The notes below the pieces were generated by a model that was not told the DNA's origin, did not search any database, and saw only the letters and a program-made list of their open reading frames with translations. From Pseudomonadota bacterium (lineage in GTDB: Bacteria > Pseudomonadota > Gammaproteobacteria > Burkholderiales > Burkholderiaceae_C), in the NCBI GenBank assembly GCA_023410975.1, contig JAEYPG010000584.1, forward strand, positions 1 through 13,878: DNA of 13,878 nt, in the 5' to 3' direction. Shown here one piece after another: positions 9,214 to 13,878 of the stretch. Each line of letters starts with the position of its first letter. The first letter of the stretch is position 1. A program made the position numbers and the translations under genes.

Positions 9214-10463
9214 CGATCGATCTCGCCGAAAACAATGTCCATGGTGCCGATCACCGCCACGGCGTCAGCGATCATGTGGCCGCGGGCCATCTCGTCCAGC
9301 GCGGACAGGTGCACAAACCCGGGCGCGCGGATCTTCATGCGGTAGGGCTTGTTGGCGCCGTCGCTGATGAAGTAGATGCCGAACTCGCCCTTGGGGTGCT
9401 CCACCGCCGCGTAGGCCTCGCCCTCGGGCACGTGGAAGCCCTCGGTGAAGAGCTTGAAGTGGTGGATCAGCTCTTCCATGTTGGACTTCATGTCCACGCG
9501 CGGAGGCGGCGCCACCTTGTGGTTGTCCGTGATCACCGGTCCGGGATTGGCCTTGAGCCACTTCACGCACTGCTGGATGATCTTGTTGGCCTCGCGCATC
9601 TCCTGCACGCGCACCAGGTAGCGGTCGTAGGTGTCGCCGTTGGTGCCCACCGGGACGTTGAAGTCCATGCGGTCGTACACGTCGTAGGGCTGCGTCTTGC
9701 GCAGGTCCCACGCGATGCCCGAGCCGCGCAGCATGGCGCCGGTGAAACCCAGGTTCAGCGCGCGCTCGGGGCTGACCACGCCGATGCCCACGGTGCGCTG
9801 CTTCCAGATCCGGTTGTCGGTCAGCAGCGTCTCGTAATCGTCGACGTTCTTGGGGAAACGGTTGCAGAAGTCCTCGATGAAGTCCAGCATCGAGCCCTGG
9901 CGGTTCTCGTTGAGCTTGGCAATCGCCTTGGCGTTGCGGATCTTCGAGGGCTTGTACTGCGGCATGCTGTCGGGCAGGTCGCGGTAGACGCCGCCCGGAC
10001 GGAAGTAGGCCGCGTGCATGCGCGCGCCCGACACCGCCTCGTACATGTCGAAGATGTCCTCACGCTCGCGGAAGCAGTAGATGAGGATGTTCATCGCGCC
10101 GCAGTCCAGCCCGTGGCAGCCCAGCCACAGCAGGTGGTTCAGCAGCCGGGTGAGCTCGGCGAACATCACGCGGATGTACTGCGCGCGCAGCGGCACCTCG
10201 ATGCCCAGCAGCTTCTCCACCGCCAGGCAGTAAGCGTGCTCGTTGGACATCATCGAGACGTAGTCCAGCCGGTCCATGTAGGGCAGCGACTGGATGTAGG
10301 TCTTGGTCTCGGCCAGCTTCTCGGTGGCGCGGTGCAGCAGACCGATGTGGGGGTCGGCGCGCTGGATCACCTCGCCGTCGAGCTCCAGCACCAGGCGCAG
10401 CACGCCGTGGGCAGCCGGGTGCTGCGGGCCGAAGTTCAGGGTGTAGTTCTTGATCTCTGCCAT
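9210..10463 (-). CDS. nuoD: NADH-quinone oxidoreductase subunit D (49 kDa-type, quinone site)
   Basis: NuoD descends from the large subunit of [NiFe] hydrogenases and, with NuoB, forms the quinone reduction site. The 417-residue product begins with the conserved NFGPQHPAAHG; H19 and Y78 (in SNEHAYCLAVEKLL) correspond to the His/Tyr pair that contacts the quinone head group. The hydrogenase metal-binding cysteines are absent, as expected, and the C-terminus ends MDIVFGEIDR as usual. NuoC and NuoD are separate genes here, unlike the fused NuoCD of E. coli. The ATG lies 10 bases from the nuoC stop; I see no clear ribosome binding site, so coupling to nuoC translation is likely. Confidence 0.98.
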   Translation of the reverse strand: MAEIKNYTLNFGPQHPAAHGVLRLVLELDGEVIQRADPHIGLLHRATEKLAETKTYIQSLPYMDRLDYVSMMSNEHAYCLAVEKLLGIEVPLRAQYIRVMFAELTRLLNHLLWLGCHGLDCGAMNILIYCFREREDIFDMYEAVSGARMHAAYFRPGGVYRDLPDSMPQYKPSKIRNAKAIAKLNENRQGSMLDFIEDFCNRFPKNVDDYETLLTDNRIWKQRTVGIGVVSPERALNLGFTGAMLRGSGIAWDLRKTQPYDVYDRMDFNVPVGTNGDTYDRYLVRVQEMREANKIIQQCVKWLKANPGPVITDNHKVAPPPRVDMKSNMEELIHHFKLFTEGFHVPEGEAYAAVEHPKGEFGIYFISDGANKPYRMKIRAPGFVHLSALDEMARGHMIADAVAVIGTMDIVFGEIDR

Positions 10464-10473
10464 GGCGCGTTGT

Positions 10474-11073
10474 TCAGTGCAGGCCGCCGTAGTTCTCTTC
10501 GCGGATGATCCGCGGCGTGATCTCGCGCGGCTCGATCGTCACGGGCTGATAGATGACGCGCTTGGTCTCGGGGTCGTAGCGCATCTCCACGTGGCCGGAG
10601 ACCGGGAAGTCCTTGCGGAACGGGTGGCCGATGAAGCCGTAGTCGGTGAGCAGGCGGCGCAGGTCCTCGTGGCCGTCGAAGACGATGCCGTAGAGGTCAA
10701 AGGCCTCGCGCTCGAACCAGTTTGCCGCGCTCCACACCTCGTTGACGGAGGGAACCACGGGCAGGTCGTCGTCGGGAGCAAAAACCTTCACGCGCAGGCG
10801 CCAGTTCAGGCTCACCGAGAGCAGGTGCAGCACCACGCAGAAGCGCGGGCCGTCCCAGGGCTGGTCCTTGTAGGTGGAGTAGTCCACGCCGCACAGGTCG
10901 ATGAGCTGCTCGAACTTGAGTTGCCCATCGTCACGCAGCACGCGCACCACGTCCGCGTAGTCGGCGGCCGAGACGGTGATGGTGATCTCGCCGCGATCAC
11001 GCTTGATGGCCTTGATTCGGCCGCCCAGCGTGGCATCCAGCGCCGACTGCAGGTTGTCGAGAGAAGTGGTCAT
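10474..11073 (-). CDS. nuoC: NADH-quinone oxidoreductase subunit C (30 kDa-type)
   Basis: NuoC is the cofactor-free 30 kDa subunit of the connecting arm that packs on NuoD. The 199-residue product carries the family signature WFEREAFDLYGIVFDGH (residues 119-135), followed by DLRRLLTDYGFIGHPFRKDFP. The tail ends with ITPRIIREENYGG, typical of free-standing NuoC proteins. The N-terminal 110 residues form the expected alpha/beta domain. It starts 27 bases after nuoB with at best a weak ribosome binding site. The gene is full length and nothing is unusual. Confidence 0.97.
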   Translation of the reverse strand: MTTSLDNLQSALDATLGGRIKAIKRDRGEITITVSAADYADVVRVLRDDGQLKFEQLIDLCGVDYSTYKDQPWDGPRFCVVLHLLSVSLNWRLRVKVFAPDDDLPVVPSVNEVWSAANWFEREAFDLYGIVFDGHEDLRRLLTDYGFIGHPFRKDFPVSGHVEMRYDPETKRVIYQPVTIEPREITPRIIREENYGGLH

Positions 11074-11100
11074 GCGGTTCTAGCTCGCCGGGGTGCGCTT

Positions 11101-11577
11101 TCAGCGCGCGATCGTGTTTTCGCGCCGGATCTTGGCCTGCAGCTGCAGGATGCCGTAGAGCAGCGCCTCGGCCGTCGGCGGGCAGCCTGGCACGTAGACA
11201 TCCACCGGCACGATGCGGTCGCAACCGCGCACCACCGAGTAGCTGTAGTGGTAGTAGCCGCCGCCGTTGGCGCAGGTGCCCATGGACAGCACCCAGCGCG
11301 GCTCGGCCATCTGGTCGTAGACCTTGCGCAGCGCCGGCGCCATCTTGTTGCACAGCGTGCCCGCGACGATCATCAGATCGCTCTGCCGCGGGCTGGGACG
11401 GAACAGCATGCCGAAGCGGTCGATGTCGTAGCGCGCAGCGCCCGCATGCATCATTTCCACCGCACAGCACGCCAGGCCGAAGGTCATGGGCCACAACGAG
11501 CCCGTCTTCGACCAGTTGATCAGCTTGTCCACCGAGGTGGTGACGAAGCCTTCCTTGAGAACGCCTTCGATGCCCAT
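11101..11577 (-). CDS. nuoB: NADH-quinone oxidoreductase subunit B (cluster N2)
   Basis: NuoB (mitochondrial PSST) binds N2, the last [4Fe-4S] cluster before quinone. The 158-residue product has the tandem cysteines C37 and C38 in GLACCAVEMM, then C102 in MGTCANGGG and C132 in VPGCPP, which together are the four N2 ligands. The sequence from 28 to 135 is the highly conserved core, and the protein ends KIRRENTIAR. An in-frame stop lies five codons upstream, so the ATG at 11577 is the first possible ATG. No good ribosome binding site precedes it: AAAGGA is more than 15 bases away. It lies 44 bases after nuoA. Confidence 0.98.
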   Translation of the reverse strand: MGIEGVLKEGFVTTSVDKLINWSKTGSLWPMTFGLACCAVEMMHAGAARYDIDRFGMLFRPSPRQSDLMIVAGTLCNKMAPALRKVYDQMAEPRWVLSMGTCANGGGYYHYSYSVVRGCDRIVPVDVYVPGCPPTAEALLYGILQLQAKIRRENTIAR

Positions 11578-11621
11578 GGGGTCAGTCCGTCAATGTCCTT
11601 TAGCCGAGCGAAATTCCAGGC

Positions 11622-11981
11622 TCATTCCCAATCCAGGGCGCCTTTTTTCCACTCGTAGATGAAGCCAACCACCAGGATGGTCAAGAACACCATCATGGCC
11701 ACGAAACCTGACACGCCGATTTCGCGCAGCGAGACCGCCCACGGGAAGAGGAACGCGATCTCCAGGTCGAACAGGATGAAGAGAATGGCCACCAGGTAGT
11801 AGCGCACGTCAAACTTCATGCGCGCATCCTCGAAGGCCTCGAAGCCGCACTCGTACGGCGAGTTCTTCTGCGCGTCGGGTCGGTTCGGCCCCAGCACGAA
11901 GCCGATGATCTGGGGAGCAACCCCAACCCCGACACCGACCAGGATGAACAGAATGACGGGCAGGTATTGCTGCAGGTCCAT
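11622..11981 (-). CDS. nuoA: NADH-quinone oxidoreductase subunit A (first gene of the nuo operon)
   Basis: NuoA (mitochondrial ND3) is a three-helix membrane subunit at the junction between the arms of complex I. The 119-residue product has helices at about 6-30, 62-83 and 91-110. The flexible loop between helices 1 and 2 contains PYECGFEAF with C45, the residue known in ND3 for the active/deactive transition. Helix 2 carries the acidic pair D72 and E74. The protein ends KKGALDWE as is usual in the order. It is the first nuo gene, with 174 bases separating it from tRNA-Leu. No strong ribosome binding site is visible upstream of the ATG. Confidence 0.97.
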   Translation of the reverse strand: MDLQQYLPVILFILVGVGVGVAPQIIGFVLGPNRPDAQKNSPYECGFEAFEDARMKFDVRYYLVAILFILFDLEIAFLFPWAVSLREIGVSGFVAMMVFLTILVVGFIYEWKKGALDWE

Positions 11982-12028
11982 GTGCGTGCTGAGCTGGTTG
12001 GGTGGGTGGCGACAAAAAGAGCGACCAG

Positions 12029-12077
12029 AAAAAAAGCGCGCCCACGGCAGCCTTGTTGAGCTGCCTACCGAGCGCGC
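12029..12077 (-). terminator. Intrinsic terminator between tRNA-Leu and nuoA
   Basis: On the minus strand the inner stem GGCAGC/GCTGCC closes an 8-base loop and is extended by an outer GCGCGC/GCGCGC stem across a small internal loop. Seven T residues follow at once (12029-12035), and a second run of five T lies a few bases further on. This is a textbook Rho-independent terminator for transcripts coming from tRNA-Leu or beyond. It ends only about 47 bases before the nuoA start codon, so it could also act as an attenuator in a nuo leader. Confidence 0.85.
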
Positions 12078-12102
12078 CTGCGGGTTCCCTGCTCTGGTTC
12101 AG

Positions 12103-12120
12103 GGCGCCTTGCAAGGCGCC
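12103..12120. repeat. 18-bp perfect palindrome downstream of tRNA-Leu
   Basis: GGCGCCTTGCAAGGCGCC is its own reverse complement. It lies 36 bases past the tRNA 3' end and 26 bases before the terminator stem. As RNA it would fold into a hairpin next to the mature tRNA end. It could alternatively be a binding site for a dimeric regulator of nuo. The sequence cannot decide between the two. Confidence 0.6.
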
Positions 12121-12155
12121 TACTCAGAACCTTGCAGAGAGGTCGAGAAAATGTC

Positions 12156-12240
12156 TGGTGCCGACGGCGAGACTCGAACTCGCACAGCTTTCGCCACTAC
12201 CCCCTCAAGATAGCGTGTCTACCAATTTCACCACGTCGGC
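12156..12240 (-). tRNA. tRNA-Leu, anticodon GAG
   Basis: Reading the minus strand gives an 85-base tRNA with encoded CCA. The acceptor stem is GCCGACG/CGTCGGC with discriminator A. The D-loop contains AAATTGGTAGACAC. The anticodon arm is CTATC-TTGAGGG-GGTAG, so the anticodon is GAG, which reads CUC and CUU. There is a long class II variable arm (TGGCGAAAGCTG) as expected for Leu, and a T-arm GCGAG-TTCGAGT-CTCGC. The position between secG and nuoA is the common one in Burkholderiales. A probable promoter lies 55 bases upstream and a terminator about 80 bases downstream. Confidence 0.97.
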
Positions 12241-12294
12241 CTTGTCAGGCACTGCACGACTTGCTTGAGGCATTGCTTGTCGGCAGACCTGCAT

Positions 12295-12303
12295 TCTATA
12301 CCA
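12295..12303 (-). promoter_or_regulatory. Possible extended -10 promoter for tRNA-Leu
   Basis: The minus strand reads TGG-TATAGA-AT, a good extended -10 element (TGn plus TATAAT-like), 55 bases before the tRNA 5' end. No convincing -35 hexamer lies 16-18 bases upstream; that position is occupied by an inverted repeat (12308-12323). The local sequence is clearly more AT-rich than its surroundings. This is inference from motif and position only. Confidence 0.45.
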
Positions 12304-12307
12304 GTTT

Positions 12308-12323
12308 TCCCTCATTCGAGGGA
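12308..12323. repeat. Inverted repeat just upstream of the putative tRNA promoter element
   Basis: TCCCTC and GAGGGA form a perfect 6-bp stem around ATTC. It covers the region where a -35 box would sit for the extended -10 at 12295-12303, so it could be an operator or simply a remnant hairpin. It is followed by AAAA, not T, on the minus strand, which argues against a terminator in the operon direction. Confidence 0.4.
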
Positions 12324-12340
12324 CATCCCGAAGTTTTTTG

Positions 12341-12361
12341 CTGGCTCGCTCGGTGAGCCAG
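12341..12361. repeat. 7-bp inverted repeat in the secG-tRNA spacer
   Basis: CTGGCTC and GAGCCAG are separated by 7 bases. A run of six T lies to its left on the plus strand, which is A on the minus strand, so it is not a terminator for secG in the normal direction. Its role is unknown. Confidence 0.4.
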
Positions 12362-12427
12362 TGCGCCCTTCCCTCCAGAGCGCAACCGACCCTTTTCGAG
12401 CCGGCCAAATCCGCGCCCAGGGCGCAG

Positions 12428-12454
12428 AACGCACACCTTAGAAGGCGTGCTTTT
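12428..12454 (-). terminator. Possible weak terminator after secG
   Basis: The minus-strand RNA can form an 8-bp stem GCACGCCT/AGGTGTGC (one G-U pair) with a 4-base loop, preceded by AAAA and followed by GTTCT. The T-tract is poor, so termination would be partial. On the plus strand the same hairpin is followed by TTTT but has one mismatch. A further GC-rich stem, GCTTGCGG/CCGCAAGC (12484-12515), lies closer to the secG stop, also without a T-run. The 294 bases from 12241 to 12534 contain only these structures and the putative promoter; I see no gene there. Confidence 0.35.
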
Positions 12455-12534
12455 CATGCCGCTGACGCCGAGCCTTTCAGGCGGCTTGCGGCCCGCGCAG
12501 TGCGGCACCGCAAGCGGCTGAGGCGGCCAAGCGA

Positions 12535-12960
12535 TCAGCGTGCAGGAGCTGCGTCCGAAGCCACAGGCGCAGGTGCGGGCACCGCCGGTGCCGCAACACC
12601 CGGGATGGCACCGGGCACGGCACCCGGGATCTGCACAGGCGCCGAGGCCGCCGGCGCGCTTGCCGCAGGCACCGCACGATCGAGCACGCTGCCGCCCCCA
12701 TTGGCGGCCGGCTCGGTGCCGCGGTAGTTCGACAGGTACGCCAGCGCCAGCGTGCACACGAAGAACACGGTGGCGCACAAGGCGGTGGAGCGCGACAGGA
12801 AGTTGGCACTGCCCGTGGCACCGAAGAGGCTGCCCGAGGCGCCGCTGCCGAAGGAGGCGCCCATGTCGGCGCCCTTGCCGTGCTGCACCAGCACCAGGCC
12901 GATCATGGCCACGGCCGCCAGCAGCTGCACCGCCAGGACGATGTTGAACCAGATTTGCAT
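12535..12960 (-). CDS. secG: Preprotein translocase subunit SecG
   Basis: SecG is the small accessory membrane subunit of the SecYEG protein-export channel. The 141-residue product has two hydrophobic helices (about 3-24 and 57-77) joined by the conserved loop LVLVQHGKGADMGASFGSG ... SLFGATGSANFLSR, the SecG signature. After residue 80 there is a low-complexity Ala/Pro/Val tail with repeated PGA units (PGAVPGAIPGV near 112-122) that makes it longer than the roughly 110-residue E. coli protein. Such tails are common in Burkholderiales and are poorly conserved. The ATG has a GAGAG ribosome binding site and lies 28 bases after tpiA, so the two are probably cotranscribed. Confidence 0.97.
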   Translation of the reverse strand: MQIWFNIVLAVQLLAAVAMIGLVLVQHGKGADMGASFGSGASGSLFGATGSANFLSRSTALCATVFFVCTLALAYLSNYRGTEPAANGGGSVLDRAVPAASAPAASAPVQIPGAVPGAIPGVAAPAVPAPAPVASDAAPAR

Positions 12961-12988
12961 AGATCTCTCGTTGTTCCGATGCGCGCCT

Positions 12989-13735
12989 TCAGTCCCCGGC
13001 GCGGCAGATGGCGGCGAAGTCCGCCGCCTTCAGCGCGGCGCCGCCGATAAGGCCGCCGTCGATGTCAGGCTGCGCGAACAGCTGCGCAGCGTTGTCGGGC
13101 TTGACGCTGCCGCCGTAGAGCAGCCGCATCTCGCCGGCACGCGGCGTAGCAGCCTGCAGTTGCGCGCGCAGCAATGCGTGCACTTCTTGCGCCTGCTCGG
13201 GTGTCGCGGTCTTGCCGGTGCCGATGGCCCACACCGGTTCGTATGCAACCACCATCTCGGCCACGCAGTGGCCCAGGGTGTGGATCACGGCCGAGAGCTG
13301 GCGCTTGACCACCGAGGCCGTCTCGCCAGCCTCGCGCTGTGCCAGCGTCTCGCCCACGCACACGATGGGCGTGACGCCGTGGGCCAGCGCAACGCGCGCC
13401 TTGTCCGCCACGAGCTGGTCGCTCTCAGCGTGGTAGGCGCGGCGCTCGGAGTGGCCCACGATCACGTAGCGGCAGCCGAATTCACGCAGCATCGGGGCCG
13501 ACACCTCGCCTGTGTAGGCGCCCTGCTCGTGCGCGGAACAGTCCTGCGCACCCCAGCGGATGTCGCTGGCAGCCAGCGTGACGGCGGTTTCGGACAGGAA
13601 GGGAAATGGCACGCACACCGCCACGTCGCAGCCGAAGGGGCGCGCGGCCAGCACGCCCTCCAGCAGCTCGGCGTTGGCCTTGTGGCTGCCGTGCATCTTC
13701 CAGTTCCCCACCACCAGCTTGCGTCTAGAAGTCAT
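12989..13735 (-). CDS. tpiA: Triosephosphate isomerase
   Basis: TpiA interconverts dihydroxyacetone phosphate and glyceraldehyde 3-phosphate in glycolysis and gluconeogenesis. The 248-residue protein is full length. Catalytic residues are present: K13 in GNWKMHG, H95 in VIVGHSERR and E166 in VAYEPVWAIGTGKTA, whose second half is the flexible phosphate-gripping loop 6. YGGSVKPDN (207-215) and the GGLIGGAAL phosphate site follow. It starts 10 bases after the stop of the upstream oxidoreductase gene, with only a weak ribosome binding site (GGTGA about 12 bases away). Codons for residues 137-151 are repeated exactly at the right edge of the window. Confidence 0.98.
   Translation of the reverse strand: MTSRRKLVVGNWKMHGSHKANAELLEGVLAARPFGCDVAVCVPFPFLSETAVTLAASDIRWGAQDCSAHEQGAYTGEVSAPMLREFGCRYVIVGHSERRAYHAESDQLVADKARVALAHGVTPIVCVGETLAQREAGETASVVKRQLSAVIHTLGHCVAEMVVAYEPVWAIGTGKTATPEQAQEVHALLRAQLQAATPRAGEMRLLYGGSVKPDNAAQLFAQPDIDGGLIGGAALKAADFAAICRAGD
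13279..13325 (-). repeat. 47-bp direct repeat, copy inside tpiA
   Basis: This copy encodes TpiA residues ETASVVKRQLSAVIH and is the expected family sequence at this position, so it is the native copy. It is identical over all 47 bases to the copy at the window's right edge, in the same orientation, 553 bases away. Confidence 0.95.
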
Positions 13736-13745
13736 TTTTTTCTGT

Positions 13746-13878
13746 TCACCAAGTCAGAACGATCTTGCCCACGTGCGTGCTCGATTCCATGAGCGCATGG
13801 GCCTCGGCCGCCTGCGCGGCCTCGAACACCTTGTGGATCACGGCCGAGAGCTGGCGCTTGACCACCGAGGCCGTCTCG
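13746..13878 (-). CDS. NAD(P)H quinone oxidoreductase C-terminal end (partial, probably chimeric at its outer side)
   Basis: The last 29 codons read KVFEAAQAAEAHALMESS then THVGKIVLTW and a TGA stop. This is the characteristic C-terminus of the quinone oxidoreductase / PIG3 branch of the zinc-type alcohol dehydrogenase superfamily, which usually has PVIHKVF-like sequence here. These are cytoplasmic NAD(P)H enzymes acting on quinones. A qor-like gene directly upstream of tpiA is a known neighbour in Burkholderiales. The codons before KVF read ETASVVKRQLSAVIH, which belongs to TpiA, not to this family, so bases 13832-13878 should not be trusted as part of the gene. The stop lies 10 bases before the tpiA start, suggesting one operon. 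Confidence 0.7.
   Translation of the reverse strand, partial: ETASVVKRQLSAVIHKVFEAAQAAEAHALMESSTHVGKIVLTW
13832..13878 (-). repeat. 47-bp direct repeat, copy at the window edge fused to the oxidoreductase end
   Basis: All 47 bases match 13279-13325 in tpiA and the match runs to the last base of the window. It keeps the tpiA reading frame and joins the oxidoreductase frame at a shared GTGATCCACA, so the junction falls within about 10 bases that either gene could supply. The true length may be greater because the window ends inside the match. Confidence 0.95.

Noticed and set aside
12002..12268. Short plus-strand frames running through the tRNA (product containing VPTARLELAQLSPLPPQ)
   Set aside because: This is the antisense of tRNA-Leu, a well-known source of false hypothetical proteins.
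12205..12778. Minus-strand frames in the secG-tRNA spacer and over secG
   Set aside because: They overlap the tRNA or read secG in another frame; no family-like sequence.

Overview
The window is almost entirely one operon for respiratory complex I (NADH:quinone oxidoreductase, NDH-1). It reads on the minus strand, so the first gene lies at the right. The organism is very probably a Betaproteobacterium of the order Burkholderiales, in or near the Comamonadaceae. The reasons are the high G+C coding style, the close protein matches I recognise from memory, and the gene order tpiA - secG - tRNA-Leu - nuoA onward, which is typical of that order. I ran no database search.

Layout from right to left, which is the direction of transcription. 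(1) 13746-13878 holds the 3' end of a quinone oxidoreductase gene (zinc-type alcohol dehydrogenase superfamily). Its outermost 47 bases are an exact copy of an internal piece of tpiA. (2) tpiA (12989-13735) encodes triosephosphate isomerase. (3) secG (12535-12960) encodes a SecYEG translocon subunit with an Ala/Pro-rich tail. (4) About 295 bases carry inverted repeats and a probable promoter, followed by a tRNA-Leu with anticodon GAG (12156-12240). (5) The 174 bases between the tRNA and nuoA hold an 18-bp perfect palindrome and a strong intrinsic terminator. (6) nuoA, B, C, D, E, F, G, H, I, J, K and L are complete, and nuoM is cut by the left edge. nuoN would be expected just beyond it.

The Nuo subunits form three modules. 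NuoE, F and G make the NADH-oxidising arm with FMN and Fe-S clusters. NuoB, C, D and I make the connecting arm that carries electrons to quinone. NuoA, H, J, K, L and M are the membrane arm that pumps protons. The cofactor ligands and membrane charged residues I checked are present, and I see no frameshift or interrupted gene. Most junctions are tight: 4-bp overlaps at D/E and J/K, and gaps of 4-44 bases elsewhere. Two junctions, F/G and I/J, instead have 87-base spacers with strong hairpins.

I found no mobile element, CRISPR array, defence system or unfamiliar gene. The points worth a second look are the 47-bp repeat at the right edge (either a short-homology tandem duplication or a chimeric/assembly artefact), the terminator between tRNA-Leu and nuoA with no obvious promoter after it, and the hairpins inside the operon.
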